Assembly: GCF_009301415.1 (NCBI RefSeq)
Contig: NZ_CP045072.1
Span: 1,293,001 to 1,357,000 of the forward strand
DNA length: 64,000 nucleotides
Direction: 5' to 3'
Origin: Paracoccus kondratievae
Lineage (GTDB): Bacteria > Pseudomonadota > Alphaproteobacteria > Rhodobacterales > Rhodobacteraceae
A model generated the notes under the pieces. That model worked only from the letters and a program-made list of their open reading frames with translations, did no database searches and was not told where the DNA came from. The number at the start of each line of letters is the position of its first letter. Within the stretch, counting starts at the first letter, position 1. Of this stretch, positions 1 to 9,879 are shown piece after piece. The translations under genes were made by a program, and so were the position numbers.

Positions 1-791
1 GGGCCGAACGACCGGGCAAGGCGGTGATTGCAGCCAAGGTGAACCAGCTGCTTGAGTTCCTGCAGATCGGCCACCTGGGCGACCGCTATCCGACACAGCT
101 GTCGGGCGGACAGCGCCAGCGTGTCGCACTTGGCCGGGCGTTGGCCATTGAACCGACGGTGCTGCTGCTTGATGAGCCCTTTGGCGCGCTCGACGCTGCG
201 GTGCGCCGCGACCTGCGCGCCTGGCTGCGCGAGGTGCATGACGAAACCGGCTCGACCACCATCTTTGTCACCCACGATCAGGAAGAGGCTTTCGAGCTTG
301 CAGATCGCGTCGTGGTGATGGGCGAAGGCCGGATTGAACAGATCGGCAATGCCGACCAGATCCACGACCATCCTGCCAGTCCCTTTGTCGCCCGGTTCAT
401 GGGCGCGACGATCGAGCTGCCGGTAATGCTGAACGCCGGCCGGACCGAGGCACAGGGACTCGACGCCAGTCGTCTGCAGCGCCGCGCCCTGCCCGACGGG
501 CCCGGAACCCTGTTTCTGCGCCCTGCCGATGTCACGCCGCTCGCCGATCCCTCGGGACGCTGGCAGATCGTACGGCGCACCAGCAATGGTGCGCTGTTGC
601 GGCTTGAGCTGACAGATGGAGCGCAGCACTTTGGCATCGACCTGCCCCGACGTGCACCCGAGGCACAGGGTCTCTCCCCCGGTGCGCGCGTGAACCTGCG
701 CCCCGAGGCAGGCACGATCTTTCCCGGCCCCCGCACCAGCCAGCCGACGGCCGCCACAACCGAATTCCCCCGCAAGGAGAAAAGCCTATGA
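1..791 (+). CDS. cysA: Sulfate/thiosulfate ABC transporter ATP-binding protein CysA (5' truncated)
   Basis: This is the ATPase of the sulfate/thiosulfate importer, acting on the cytoplasmic face of the inner membrane. The reading frame is open from base 3, so the start codon and Walker A motif lie left of the window. What remains shows the ABC signature LSGGQ, Walker B ending in LLLDEP, the D-loop and the switch histidine in FVTHDQEEA, followed by a C-terminal TOBE-like region that is typical of CysA and absent from simple ABC ATPases. The stop overlaps the start of the binding-protein gene (ATGA). Having cysA first in the operon is unusual compared with the enterobacterial order. The family call is secure because cysT and cysW follow. 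Confidence 0.93.
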   Translation, partial: AERPGKAVIAAKVNQLLEFLQIGHLGDRYPTQLSGGQRQRVALGRALAIEPTVLLLDEPFGALDAAVRRDLRAWLREVHDETGSTTIFVTHDQEEAFELADRVVVMGEGRIEQIGNADQIHDHPASPFVARFMGATIELPVMLNAGRTEAQGLDASRLQRRALPDGPGTLFLRPADVTPLADPSGRWQIVRRTSNGALLRLELTDGAQHFGIDLPRRAPEAQGLSPGARVNLRPEAGTIFPGPRTSQPTAATTEFPRKEKSL

Positions 792-1786
792 TTATCCGCA
801 AGCTTCACGTCGCCGCATTGGCGCTGCTTCTGGGCGCAGGCCCGGCGCTGGCTCAGGACAAGATCCTGAACGTCAGCTATGATATCGCCCGCGAATTGTT
901 CGAAGCGCTGAACCCCGAGTTTCAGGCCTACTGGAAGGACAAAACCGGCCGCGACGTGACTGTCGACCAAAGCCACGGCGGTTCGTCGAAACAGGCCCGC
1001 GCCATTCTTGAAGGGCTGCCGGCGGATGTGGTGACCTTCAACCAGGAAACCGATGTGGACGTGCTGGCCAAGAACGGCCTCGTGGCCGAGGACTGGCGCG
1101 AGGCGCTGCCGAACGGCGCGTCGCCCTATTACTCGCTGCCCGCCTTCCTGGTGCGCAAGGGCAACCCGAAAGGCATCAAGGACTGGTCCGATCTTGCCCG
1201 GGACGACGTGCAGGCGGTGTTCCCTAACCCCAAGACCAGCGGCAATGGCCGTTACACCTATCTGGCCGCCTATGCCTATGCGCTGACCCAAGAGGGCGGC
1301 TCGCCCGAAAAGGCGCAGGAATTCGTCGGCAAGATCTTTGCCAATGTGCCGGTCTTTGACACCGGTGGCCGCGCAGCCACCCAGACCTTTGCCGAACGCG
1401 GCATCGGCGATGTGCTGATCACCTTTGAGGCTGAAACCAAGGGTATCGCCCGCCAATATGAGGCGGAGGGTTTTGAGGCCGTGACCCCGGCAACCAGCCT
1501 GTTTGCCGCCTTCCCGGTGGCGGTGGTCACCGAAAACGCCGAAAAGAACGGCTCGACCGAGGTTTCGACCGAATACCTCAAGTGGCTTTACACGCCCGAG
1601 GCCCAGGAAACCCTGGCCGGGAACCACTATCGCGTCACCGATCAAGAGGTCGCGGCCAAACACGCCGCCGACTTCCCCGAGGTCAAGTTGCTGACCGTGG
1701 ACGAAGTCTTTGGCGGCTGGGACAAGATCAATACCGAGCATCTGGCCGAGGGCGGGATTCTCGACAAGGTCTTTGTTAACCAATGA
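788..1786 (+). CDS. sbp: Sulfate/thiosulfate-binding periplasmic protein (Sbp/CysP family)
   Basis: This is the periplasmic receptor that hands sulfate or thiosulfate to CysTW-CysA. The 332-residue protein starts with a cleavable Sec signal (basic MIIRK, a hydrophobic stretch, then ALAQ at about residue 22). The mature part shows family hallmarks: an early [12 protein letters not shown] segment of the oxyanion site, a [11 protein letters not shown] segment and a conserved [11 protein letters not shown] stretch. Length and order match Sbp. It overlaps cysA by four bases upstream and cysT by four bases downstream, so the operon is translationally coupled. Sequence alone does not separate sulfate from thiosulfate specificity. 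Confidence 0.93.
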   Translation: MIIRKLHVAALALLLGAGPALAQDKILNVSYDIARELFEALNPEFQAYWKDKTGRDVTVDQSHGGSSKQARAILEGLPADVVTFNQETDVDVLAKNGLVAEDWREALPNGASPYYSLPAFLVRKGNPKGIKDWSDLARDDVQAVFPNPKTSGNGRYTYLAAYAYALTQEGGSPEKAQEFVGKIFANVPVFDTGGRAATQTFAERGIGDVLITFEAETKGIARQYEAEGFEAVTPATSLFAAFPVAVVTENAEKNGSTEVSTEYLKWLYTPEAQETLAGNHYRVTDQEVAAKHAADFPEVKLLTVDEVFGGWDKINTEHLAEGGILDKVFVNQ

Positions 1787-2625
1787 CGGCGGCTGCGGCC
1801 ATCAAGCCGAAACGGGTTCTGCCGGGGTTCTCTCTGAGCCTCGGCACGACCCTGCTTTATGTCGCCCTGGTGATCCTGATCCCGGTGATTGCACTGGTCC
1901 TTAAAGGGGCCGAGATCGGCCCCGCACGGTTCTGGGCCATCATCGCCGCGCCGCGTACGCTGGCGGCGCTGCGGGTGACGCTGACCGCTGCAGCACTGGC
2001 CACCGTATTCAACGCTTTCTACGGGTTGCTCATGGCATGGGTCCTGACCCGCTATGACTTTCCGGGCAAGCGCATTCTTGATGCGCTGATGGATATTCCC
2101 TTTGCGCTGCCGACGGCGGTGGCCGGTATCTCGCTGACCGCGCTTTATTCGGCGAACGGCTGGTTCGGCGCACCCCTGACCGGTGCGGGGATCAATGTCG
2201 TCTATACGCTGGGCGGCGTGATCCTTGCCATGACCTTCACCTCGATCCCTTTCGTGGTGCGCGCGATCCAGCCGGTGCTGGAGGATCTGGACCCGGCGAT
2301 GGAGCAGGCCGCGATGACACTGGGGGCGCGGCCCTTTGCGATCTTCCGCCGGGTCGTCCTGCCCGCGATCCTGCCTGCATGGCTCGCCGGCTCGACGGTC
2401 GCCTTTGCCCGCTCTTTGGGTGAGTTCGGGGCAGTGGTGTTCATCGCCGGCAACCTGCCGTTCAAGACCGAAATCGCGGCGCTGCTCGCCTTTATCCGGC
2501 TTGAGGAATACGATTATCAGGGCGCAGCCGCCATTGCGCTGGTGCTGTTGCTGTTCGCGCTGATCCTGCTCATGATCTCAAACCTGATCCAGTTCCGCGC
2601 CGCCCGCCATCTGGAGGCCCGGTAA
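1783..2625 (+). CDS. cysT: Sulfate ABC transporter permease CysT (CysU)
   Basis: One of the two membrane subunits of the sulfate/thiosulfate importer. The 280-residue protein has about six hydrophobic segments and the binding-protein-dependent permease (EAA) loop at EQAAMTLGARPFAIFRRVVL, which docks on CysA. A start ATG overlaps the stop of the binding-protein gene, and the stop overlaps the start of cysW (TAATG). The FSIPF/DIPFALPTAVAG region is typical of CysT. Assignment as CysT rather than CysW rests on its position directly before a second, related permease and on its N-terminal sequence. Confidence 0.93.
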   Translation: MTAAAAIKPKRVLPGFSLSLGTTLLYVALVILIPVIALVLKGAEIGPARFWAIIAAPRTLAALRVTLTAAALATVFNAFYGLLMAWVLTRYDFPGKRILDALMDIPFALPTAVAGISLTALYSANGWFGAPLTGAGINVVYTLGGVILAMTFTSIPFVVRAIQPVLEDLDPAMEQAAMTLGARPFAIFRRVVLPAILPAWLAGSTVAFARSLGEFGAVVFIAGNLPFKTEIAALLAFIRLEEYDYQGAAAIALVLLLFALILLMISNLIQFRAARHLEAR

Positions 2626-3449
2626 TGTCCACGCTCGCGCTTTCCCATGCACCCGGCCAAAGCCGCCGCATGCCGCAGTTGTTGATCGGGCTTGCCTTTG
2701 TGCTGACGGCGATTTTTGTCGTGGCGCCGCTGGCCTTTATCTTCTGGCGCGCCTTTGCCGGGGGCTGGGCGGTTTACCTGGCCAATATCACCGACCCGCT
2801 GGTCCTGCATGCGATCTGGCTGACGACGCTGGTCGCAGTGATTGTTGTGCCGGTGAACGTCGCTTTTGGAATCGCCGCCGCCTGGGCCATTGCCCGGTTT
2901 CGCTTTCCCGGGCGCAAGCTGCTGATGGTGCTGATCGAGATTCCCTTTTCGATCTCGCCGATCATCGCGGGGATTTGTTATCTGCTGCTCTATGGTCGGC
3001 AAGGCCTGCTGGGACCGTGGCTTGCCGCGCATGATCTGAAAATCATGTTCGCCCTGCCCGGTATTCTGCTTGTCACCATGTTCGTGACCGCACCTTTCGT
3101 CGCGCGTGAGGTTCTGCCGCTGATGCAGGCGCAGGGCTCGGAACAAGAGCAGGCGGCAGTCACGCTGGGCGCGCGCGGCTGGCAGGTCTTTTCCCGCGTC
3201 ACGCTGCCGAATATCCGCTGGGCGCTGCTTTACGGCGCAGTGCTGTGCACCGCACGTGCGGTCGGGGAATTCGGCGGGGTTTCGGTCGTTTCAGGTTCGA
3301 TCCGGGGCCAAACGAACACCTTGCCCCTGCAAATCGAGCTGATGTTCAACGATCTTAACACCACAGGCGCATTCGCCGCAGCCTCGACCCTGACCGTCAT
3401 CGCGCTGGTCGTGCTGGTCATCAAGGCCGTGTTGGAAAGCCGCAGGTAA
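2625..3449 (+). CDS. cysW: Sulfate ABC transporter permease CysW
   Basis: Second membrane subunit of the sulfate importer, 274 residues, with six predicted transmembrane segments. The EAA loop is at EQAAVTLGARGWQVFSRVTL, and it is followed by the CysW-type motif ARAVGEFGGVSVVSGSIRGQ and a C-terminal segment with a TLPLQIELMFND stretch. It overlaps cysT by one base. It is the last gene of the cys operon; the 62 bases after its stop show no obvious intrinsic terminator, so read-through into the next gene cannot be excluded. Confidence 0.93.
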   Translation: MSTLALSHAPGQSRRMPQLLIGLAFVLTAIFVVAPLAFIFWRAFAGGWAVYLANITDPLVLHAIWLTTLVAVIVVPVNVAFGIAAAWAIARFRFPGRKLLMVLIEIPFSISPIIAGICYLLLYGRQGLLGPWLAAHDLKIMFALPGILLVTMFVTAPFVAREVLPLMQAQGSEQEQAAVTLGARGWQVFSRVTLPNIRWALLYGAVLCTARAVGEFGGVSVVSGSIRGQTNTLPLQIELMFNDLNTTGAFAAASTLTVIALVVLVIKAVLESRR

Positions 3450-3511
3450 CACATTGTAACTGGCAGGAATGTCAGTGGACTTGGGCTCTCGCCCCCCATA
3501 GGCTGCAGGCC

Positions 3512-4237
3512 ATGGAAGCCGCGATCAAAGATCAGAAACACTGCTGCCCCGAACTGCCAAAGCCGCGCAGCTTTTGGCAGCGCATCGCCGACCGGCTGGC
3601 GGCGCTGGTCGCCACACACCGACCGGCGACCCCTCCCGAGAAATCGGTTGCTTTCACCATCGCGGTGATCGCGCTGGGGGCGAAACTTGCCAAGGCCGAC
3701 GGCACGGTCGCGCGATCCGAAGTGGCGGCCTTTCGTCGCGTCTTTATCATTCCGCGATCCGAGGAAAAGAACGCCGCCCGGGTCTTTGATCTTGCGCGAC
3801 AGGATGTGGCCGGGTTCGACGCCTGGGCACGGCGGATCGCCCGCATGTTCCCGCCCGGTGACCCGGTGCTGGCCGATGTGGTCGAGGGGCTGTTCATCAT
3901 CGCCGTCGCCGATACCGACCTGCACGAGGCCGAAATCGTCTTTATTGACGAGGTCGCGCGTATCTTTGGCCTGCCGCCCGAACAGGTGGCGACAATCCGT
4001 GCCCGCCACGACCGCAGGCAGGGTTGCCCCTCTTGCGAAGTGCTGGGGATCACGCCCGACACGCCTTTGCCCGAGGCACGGCGGCGATGGCGCGAGCTGG
4101 TGCGCGAAAATCACCCGGATCGCGCCCTGGCCCGCGGCCTGCCGCCCGAGGCGATCCGTCTGGCCGAGGCCCGCACCCGCGCACTGAACGAGGCTTGGGA
4201 TAATTTTCGCAATATGCACAAGGCGTACCCGGCCTGA
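3512..4237 (+). CDS. TerB-like and J-domain (DjlA-type) co-chaperone
   Basis: A 241-residue protein with an N-terminal TerB-like helical domain (about residues 45-165, acidic metal-binding-like helices with KADGTVARSE and EAEIVFIDEVARIFGL) and a C-terminal J domain with an intact HPD tripeptide (REN-HPD-RALARG). This domain order is that of DjlA, a DnaK co-chaperone. E. coli DjlA carries an N-terminal membrane anchor; none is visible here, so the protein is probably soluble. The stop overlaps or abuts the frame leading into the small exported protein downstream. Its client is unknown. Confidence 0.82.
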   Translation: MEAAIKDQKHCCPELPKPRSFWQRIADRLAALVATHRPATPPEKSVAFTIAVIALGAKLAKADGTVARSEVAAFRRVFIIPRSEEKNAARVFDLARQDVAGFDAWARRIARMFPPGDPVLADVVEGLFIIAVADTDLHEAEIVFIDEVARIFGLPPEQVATIRARHDRRQGCPSCEVLGITPDTPLPEARRRWRELVRENHPDRALARGLPPEAIRLAEARTRALNEAWDNFRNMHKAYPA

Positions 4238-4293
4238 TGGAACCCGGGCGCCGCCCTTCCCGTTTTCTTTCAGAACAGCCAAAGGACCGGGCC

Positions 4294-4788
4294 ATGCGCA
4301 TCATTATTATTCCCTCGATCATGTGGATGCTGGCCGCACCCGTTGCCCTTGCGCAGGGTTACGAGCCCCCGCTGGCTGACAACCCAGCACCCGAGACCAC
4401 GCCAGAAGAGGCCCCCCGCACGCTGGAGGAGGGGCTGGAAAACTTTATGCGCAACATGCTGAACGACGCTGAGCCGCTGCTGGATCAGCTGGGCCGGGAT
4501 ATGGGCGATACGTTAAGTGCGGTCACCCCGGTTCTGAAAGATATCGGCAAGCTGATGGATGACGTGCGCAACTATCAGGCCCCCGAACGGCTTGAGAATG
4601 GCGATATTCTGATCCGCCGCCGCGCTGATGCGCCGCCGCCTCCGCCAGTTGGCGACGCCCTGCGCGACATGCTGCGCCCCGCGCCCGAAAACGATCCGCG
4701 CCTGAACCCGCGCGGCAATGATCCCTTGCGCGCGCCCGAGGTTCCGCCTTTTCCCGAACTGAACCCCGACAGCGAAATCTCGCTTTAA
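4294..4788 (+). CDS. Small exported Pro/Asp-rich protein, function unknown
   Basis: I do not recognise a family with confidence. The ATG at 4294 is preferred over one 57 bases upstream because it begins a clean Sec signal peptide (MRII..., hydrophobic core, AxA-like cleavage before QGYEPP). The mature part of about 145 residues has an amphipathic helical middle (ML-DAEPLLDQLGRDMGDTL) and a proline-rich, low-complexity C-terminus ending near the cell-envelope-type segment FPELNPDSEISL. It is probably periplasmic. It lies just after the TerB-J gene and converges on the glycosyltransferase, overlapping it by four bases at the stop codons. Confidence 0.7.
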   Translation: MRIIIIPSIMWMLAAPVALAQGYEPPLADNPAPETTPEEAPRTLEEGLENFMRNMLNDAEPLLDQLGRDMGDTLSAVTPVLKDIGKLMDDVRNYQAPERLENGDILIRRRADAPPPPPVGDALRDMLRPAPENDPRLNPRGNDPLRAPEVPPFPELNPDSEISL

Positions 4789-6002
4789 GGCGCGAAGCTC
4801 TCGACCCAGTCGATCAGTGCCGGCAGGCTGTGGCGGTGCAGGTCGTAGCCTTGCAAGATCGTCTTGCGCGCCGCTATCTTCAGCCGTTCTGCCTCGGGGT
4901 CACCGGCAAGACCGCGGATCAGCGCCGCCTCAAGCGCGGGTTGATCAAAGAAGGGCACCAATCGGCCATTCTCGCCATCACGGATCAGTTCACGCACCGG
5001 TTCGGTATCCGAACCGACGATATAACAGCCCGCCGACATCGCTTCGGTCAACGACCAGCTAAGCACAAAGGGATAGGTCAGGTAGCAATGTACCCGGCTG
5101 ACCTGCAACAGCGCCAGATATTGCAGATAGGGCACGCGGCCAAGAAAATGGATGCGGCTAAGATCAAGCTGGCCATCAAGCTCGGCCAGCAGCTTTTCCT
5201 TCCACCCGGGCGCGTCCTTGGGCAGGCCACCGTAGCTGACACCATCCCCACCGACCAGCAGCACCTGCGCCTCGGGGCGCGCGCGCATCACCTCGGGCAG
5301 CGTCCGCATAAAGCGGTGAAAGCCACGATACGGCTCAAGCGAGCGGGACACATAGGTCAGCACCTCGTCACCCGCCCGCAGTTCGCGCCCATCAGGCAGC
5401 CGGAATTTCGCCTGCGGATCGGGGCGAACCTTCTCCGTGTTGATACCGTCGTGGATCACCTTCAATTTCTGGCGCAGCTCGGGCGGGAATGAGTTGGCCT
5501 GATATTTGGTCGGCGACAGCCCCGCATCCGCCTGCACCAACCCCTGAATCAGATGGGCAGAGCGCGCAATCGTGGTCACCCGGCCTTCATCGCTGCCTGG
5601 GCTGATTTCAGGATCAAAGCCGACATCATGGCCACGGGTGCGATACAACAGCTCGGCATAGACAAGCAGTTTGGTTTCGGGCCAGATCTCACGCAGAAAC
5701 AACGTCTCACCCCAACCGCTGTGGCCGAATATCACATCGGGGGTATAGTGGTGCTGATCCCGCAGCGCCCGGCAGGCGCGCGCGGTCAGCCAGCCGCGAT
5801 CGGCCATCTCACTGAAGGTCCGGCCCAGCATGGGGGGCAATTTCAAGTCGGCCGGCGCCTTGTAGCGCACAACCTTGACCGGAGAAGCTCGCTGGTTCTT
5901 TTCATCCGTCAGGGCCAGCACATGATGGCCACGCGCCGCCAGCGCCGGCGCAAGGTGCAAAAACTGGCCCGGAAAGTTCTGATGGATGAACAGGATTTTC
6001 AT
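4785..6002 (-). CDS. Glycosyltransferase family 4 protein (GT-B fold)
   Basis: A 405-residue retaining GT-B type glycosyltransferase. The N-terminal Rossmann domain starts MKILFIHQNFPGQF, and the C-terminal domain carries the donor-binding EX7E-like region (around LTEAMSAGCYIVGSDTEPVRELI) typical of the family 1/4 group. No signal peptide or membrane span is visible, so it acts in the cytosol on a nucleotide-sugar donor; the acceptor is unknown. Its ATG overlaps the stop of yejF (ATGA), which couples it translationally to a peptide-uptake operon. That is an odd partner, since most such enzymes sit in surface polysaccharide clusters, and none is present here. Confidence 0.85.
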   Translation of the reverse strand: MKILFIHQNFPGQFLHLAPALAARGHHVLALTDEKNQRASPVKVVRYKAPADLKLPPMLGRTFSEMADRGWLTARACRALRDQHHYTPDVIFGHSGWGETLFLREIWPETKLLVYAELLYRTRGHDVGFDPEISPGSDEGRVTTIARSAHLIQGLVQADAGLSPTKYQANSFPPELRQKLKVIHDGINTEKVRPDPQAKFRLPDGRELRAGDEVLTYVSRSLEPYRGFHRFMRTLPEVMRARPEAQVLLVGGDGVSYGGLPKDAPGWKEKLLAELDGQLDLSRIHFLGRVPYLQYLALLQVSRVHCYLTYPFVLSWSLTEAMSAGCYIVGSDTEPVRELIRDGENGRLVPFFDQPALEAALIRGLAGDPEAERLKIAARKTILQGYDLHRHSLPALIDWVESFAP

Positions 6003-7594
6003 GCAAGCGTTCTCAGAAAGGCGGCATCAATCAGACGGCGCGTATACTCGTTATGCGGGTTATCAAACACCGCCTCGGTCGTACCCTGTTCGATCACCTC
6101 ACCTGCGCGCATGACCATGATCTGATGGGACATCGCACGCACAACACGCAAATCATGACTGATAAACAGGTAAGCAAGCCCATGCTTGCGCTGAAGACGG
6201 CGCAAAAGCTCGACGATCTGCACCTGCACGGTCATGTCCAGCGCGCTGGTCGGCTCGTCCAGCACCACAAGCTTGGGATTGAGGATCATGGCGCGGGCAA
6301 TCGCAATCCGCTGACGCTGCCCGCCGCTGAATTCATGCGGATAGCGATGCATGGTCGCGGGGTCCAGCCCGACCTCTCGCATGATGGCGTCCACCATCTC
6401 GCGCCTGTCGCGGCCCGGCTCGATTCCGTGAACGCCCAGCCCCTCAGAGATGATCTGCTCGATCGTCATCCGGGGCGAAAGACTGCCAAAGGGATCCTGG
6501 AACACGATCTGCATGTCGCGACGCAGGCCCCGCAGCGCCCGGCCCGGTAAGGCAGAAATATCGCGCCCCATGTAAAGGATCGGCCCATCGCTTTCGATCA
6601 GCCGCATGATTGCCAGCGCAAGCGTGGTCTTGCCGCTGCCCGATTCACCGACGATCCCCAGCGTCTCGCCCGTACGAACCGACAGGGTAGCACCGTTCAC
6701 CGCCTTCACGTGCCCGACGGTGCGGCGCAGGAAACCACGCTGGATCGGGAACCAGACCTTAAGATCACGGGTCGCCACCACCTCGGGCGGGTCCCCGACC
6801 AAAGGCTCGGCCCGGCCCTGAGGCTCGGCCGCAAGCAGCATGCGGGTATATTCGTGCTGGGGATTGGCAAAGATTTCCTCGACCGGCCCCTGCTCGACAA
6901 TCTCGCCGCCCTTCATCACGCAAACCCGGTCAGCGATGCGGCGCACAAGGCCGAGATCATGGCTGATGAACAGCATCGACAGCCCTTCGGCCGCCTTGAG
7001 CTCGGCCAACAGCTCCATGATCTGGGCCTGGATCGTCACGTCCAGCGCCGTGGTCGGTTCATCAGCAATCAAAAGTTCGGGGCCATTCGCCAAGGCCATG
7101 GCGATCATCACCCGCTGACGTTGCCCACCTGAAAGCTGATGCGGATAATCGGCAAGCCGGGTTTCGGGGTCACGAATGCCAACCCGGGTCAAAAGCTCGA
7201 TGATCCGCGCGCGCGCTTCGGCCCCTTTCAGGTTCTGGTGCAGCGCCAGACTTTCTCCAAGCTGCCGCTCAAGCGTATGCAGCGGGTTCAGCGAGGTCAT
7301 CGGCTCTTGGAAAACAAAGCTGATGTCATTGCCCCGCACCCGGCGCAGCTCAGCCTCAGAAGCGCCCAGCAGCTCGCGTCCCTCATAACGGACCGAACCC
7401 GCGACCTCGGCCGCGTCACCAAGCAACCGCACCGTCGAAAGCGCTGTCACCGACTTGCCCGAACCGGATTCGCCGACCAGCGCGACCGTCTCGCCCCGGT
7501 TGACGGTAAAGCTCACGCCCTTGACGGCGGGGGTCAGTTGCCCGTCCTGCCGGAATCCCACCCGCAGATCTGTGACTTCCAGAACCGGGGTCAT
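5999..7594 (-). CDS. yejF: Peptide ABC transporter ATP-binding protein YejF (two ABC domains)
   Basis: A 531-residue protein made of two complete ABC ATPase domains in tandem. Each has Walker A (GESGSGKSVTA near residue 40 and GESGSGKTTLA near 315), LSGGQ or FSGGQ signatures and Walker B (LLIADEPTTALD and LVVLDEPTSALD). The fused arrangement distinguishes YejF from the separate DppD/DppF pair. It powers the YejABEF importer, known in enterobacteria for uptake of microcin C and other peptides. It overlaps yejE by four bases and the glycosyltransferase by four bases. Confidence 0.92.
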   Translation of the reverse strand: MTPVLEVTDLRVGFRQDGQLTPAVKGVSFTVNRGETVALVGESGSGKSVTALSTVRLLGDAAEVAGSVRYEGRELLGASEAELRRVRGNDISFVFQEPMTSLNPLHTLERQLGESLALHQNLKGAEARARIIELLTRVGIRDPETRLADYPHQLSGGQRQRVMIAMALANGPELLIADEPTTALDVTIQAQIMELLAELKAAEGLSMLFISHDLGLVRRIADRVCVMKGGEIVEQGPVEEIFANPQHEYTRMLLAAEPQGRAEPLVGDPPEVVATRDLKVWFPIQRGFLRRTVGHVKAVNGATLSVRTGETLGIVGESGSGKTTLALAIMRLIESDGPILYMGRDISALPGRALRGLRRDMQIVFQDPFGSLSPRMTIEQIISEGLGVHGIEPGRDRREMVDAIMREVGLDPATMHRYPHEFSGGQRQRIAIARAMILNPKLVVLDEPTSALDMTVQVQIVELLRRLQRKHGLAYLFISHDLRVVRAMSHQIMVMRAGEVIEQGTTEAVFDNPHNEYTRRLIDAAFLRTLA

Positions 7595-8697
7595 CGGAAG
7601 GTCTTTCTTGGGTCAAAGGCGTCGCGCACGCCCTCAAAGATGAACACCAGCAGCGAAAGCATGATCGCAAAGCTGAAAAAGGCGGTAAAACCCAGCCACG
7701 GCGCCTGCAGGTTCTGTTTGGCCTGCAAGGCCAGTTCGCCCAGTGAGGGGGCGGAAGTCGGCAGCCCGTAGCCAAGATAGTCGAGCGCGGCCAGAGACGA
7801 GATCGTACCAGTGACGACAAAGGGCATCATCGTCAGCGTCGCCACCATGGCATTGGGCAGGATATGGCGGAACATGATCGTGCGGTCATTGACCCCCAAC
7901 GCCCGCGCCGCCCGGACATATTCAAAGTTGCGCGCCCGCAGAAACTCGGCCCGGACCACGCCGACCAACGCCGGCCAGCCAAACAGGATCGAGACAAAAA
8001 CCAAAAGCCAGAAGCTGCGCCCAAGGATCGCAAACAGAATAATAATCACGTAAAGCGAAGGCGTTGAACTCCATATTTCAAGTAATCTCTGAAATACGAG
8101 GTCCGTACGCCCACCAAAATATCCCTGCACCGCCCCCGCAGCGATTCCCAAAAGTGAGGCGACGACGGTCACGATCATCGTGAACAGGATCGACAGGCGG
8201 AAACCATATATGACCCGCGCCAGGACATCGCGCGAGGTGTCATCCGTACCAAGCCAATGCTCGGCATCGGGCGCGCTTGGGGCGGTGCCGACATTATTGA
8301 TGGTGCGATAATGATAGGGGATCAGCGGCCACAACATCCAGCCACGTTCGATCGCCTCACCGGCAACTTGCCCGGTTTCGCGGGCCTCTTTCTCGGTCGC
8401 CTCGGGATCGTCCCAGCACTCTTGTCGCCCACCGGTCCGGATCAGGCATTGCACCCCCGGATCGGTATAGATCGCTTCGGTCCCGAAATCGCCGCCAAAA
8501 GCGGTCTCGGGGTAAAAGCGATAGACCGGGAAATACAGCCCACCCTTGTAGCTGACGAGGATCGGCTTGTCGTTGGCGATAAGCTCAGCAAAGAGCGAGG
8601 CCACAAACAGCACTGTAAAGATGATCAGCGACCAGAAAGCGCGTGAATTGCGGCGGAAATTGCGCAGGCGGCGGCGGGTCAGTTCAGTCATTGCCAT
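7591..8697 (-). CDS. yejE: Peptide ABC transporter permease YejE
   Basis: Inner-membrane permease of the Yej importer, 368 residues. After an N-terminal basic tail (RRRLRNFRRNSRAFW) and a first membrane span there is a long periplasmic loop of more than 100 residues (about 45-150), characteristic of YejE compared with DppC. The EAA loop lies at ARALGVNDRTIMFRHILPNA. It overlaps yejF at its 3' end, and its start touches the last bases of yejB. Substrate specificity cannot be read from the sequence. Confidence 0.92.
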   Translation of the reverse strand: MAMTELTRRRLRNFRRNSRAFWSLIIFTVLFVASLFAELIANDKPILVSYKGGLYFPVYRFYPETAFGGDFGTEAIYTDPGVQCLIRTGGRQECWDDPEATEKEARETGQVAGEAIERGWMLWPLIPYHYRTINNVGTAPSAPDAEHWLGTDDTSRDVLARVIYGFRLSILFTMIVTVVASLLGIAAGAVQGYFGGRTDLVFQRLLEIWSSTPSLYVIIILFAILGRSFWLLVFVSILFGWPALVGVVRAEFLRARNFEYVRAARALGVNDRTIMFRHILPNAMVATLTMMPFVVTGTISSLAALDYLGYGLPTSAPSLGELALQAKQNLQAPWLGFTAFFSFAIMLSLLVFIFEGVRDAFDPRKTFR

Positions 8698-9836
8698 CAG
8701 CCGGCCCTCCGCTCGAAGTCGATACGCGGATCAACCAGCACATACATCAGGTCCGACAGGATACCGACCAGAAGGCCCAGCATGCCAAAGACATAAAGCG
8801 TGCCAAAGATCACCGGATAATCGCGTTGCACAGCAGCCTCGAACCCCAGCCGCCCAAGCCCATCGAGCGAGAAGATCGTCTCGATCAGGATTGAAGAGCC
8901 AAAGAACACACCCAGAAACATCGCGGGAAAGCCGGCGATCACGATCAGCATGGCATTGCGAAAGACATGGCCGTAAAGAACGCGCCCCTCGGTCAGGCCC
9001 TTGGCACGGGCGGTCATCACATATTGCTTGTTGATCTCATCCAGAAAGCTGTTCTTGGTCAGCAGCGTCAGCGTGGCAAAGCTTGAGATCGTCGTTGCCG
9101 TCACCGGTAGCGCGATATGCCACAGGTAATCCTTGACCTTGCCCCACAAGCTGAGATCCGCCCAGTTGTCCGAGGTCAGCCCGCGCAGAGGGAATATCTG
9201 CCAGTAGCTGCCGCCCGCGAACAGGACCATCAACAACACTGCGAACAAAAAGGCCGGGATGGCATAGCCGACGATGATCGCGCCCGATGTCCATGTGTCG
9301 AAAGGCGTGCCATTGCGGACCGCCTTGCGGATACCCAGCGGGATCGAGATCAGATAGGCGATCAGCGTCGACCATAGCCCCAGCGTGATCGAGACCGGCA
9401 TTTTTTCCAGCACCAGATCAATCACCGAGATTGAGCGGAAAAAACTGGTCCCGAAATCAAACCGGACATAATTGCCCATCATCACCAGAAAGCGTTCGGC
9501 CGCCCCGATCTTTTCTTTGCTGCATTCGGGGGATTTCAGATCCGGTTCGCCCTGATGGGCCGGCGAGCAGGTGATACGGGCAAAGCCCATCTGAACCTCA
9601 AGCTGGTCCAAAAGCTCGGGCGGGATACCGCGGGCACCAGCATATTCGCTGCTTTGCGCTGCCTCACCCCCGCCGCCGGTAATGTTGCGCAGCGCATCGC
9701 CCTCGCCCTGAACGCGGGCAATGATCTGTTCGATCGGGCCGCCCGGAACGAATTGCGTCAGGGTAAAGTTGACCAGCATGATGCCGATCAGCGTGGGTAT
9801 GATCAGCAACAAGCGCCGCAGGATATAGGCTGCCAT
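8697..9836 (-). CDS. yejB: Peptide ABC transporter permease YejB
   Basis: First permease of the Yej importer, 379 residues, with the DppB-like N-terminus ([20 protein letters not shown]) and an enlarged periplasmic segment between the first two spans that contains two cysteines (ITCSPAH and SPECSKEK), as usual for YejB. The EAA-type loop is at [20 protein letters not shown]. It is followed by yejE with a one-base overlap and preceded by yejA with a gap of about 40 bases, so the four genes form one minus-strand operon. Confidence 0.92.
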   Translation of the reverse strand: MAAYILRRLLLIIPTLIGIMLVNFTLTQFVPGGPIEQIIARVQGEGDALRNITGGGGEAAQSSEYAGARGIPPELLDQLEVQMGFARITCSPAHQGEPDLKSPECSKEKIGAAERFLVMMGNYVRFDFGTSFFRSISVIDLVLEKMPVSITLGLWSTLIAYLISIPLGIRKAVRNGTPFDTWTSGAIIVGYAIPAFLFAVLLMVLFAGGSYWQIFPLRGLTSDNWADLSLWGKVKDYLWHIALPVTATTISSFATLTLLTKNSFLDEINKQYVMTARAKGLTEGRVLYGHVFRNAMLIVIAGFPAMFLGVFFGSSILIETIFSLDGLGRLGFEAAVQRDYPVIFGTLYVFGMLGLLVGILSDLMYVLVDPRIDFERRAG

Positions 9837-9879
9837 CCGTCCCCTTGCTCCGCCTGATCCGCGCCAGCCCTTGCGGGCC

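Noticed and set aside
278..1783. Minus-strand open frame of 501 codons
   Set aside because: It mirrors cysA and the binding protein, with low-complexity Gly/Arg/His composition typical of shadow frames.
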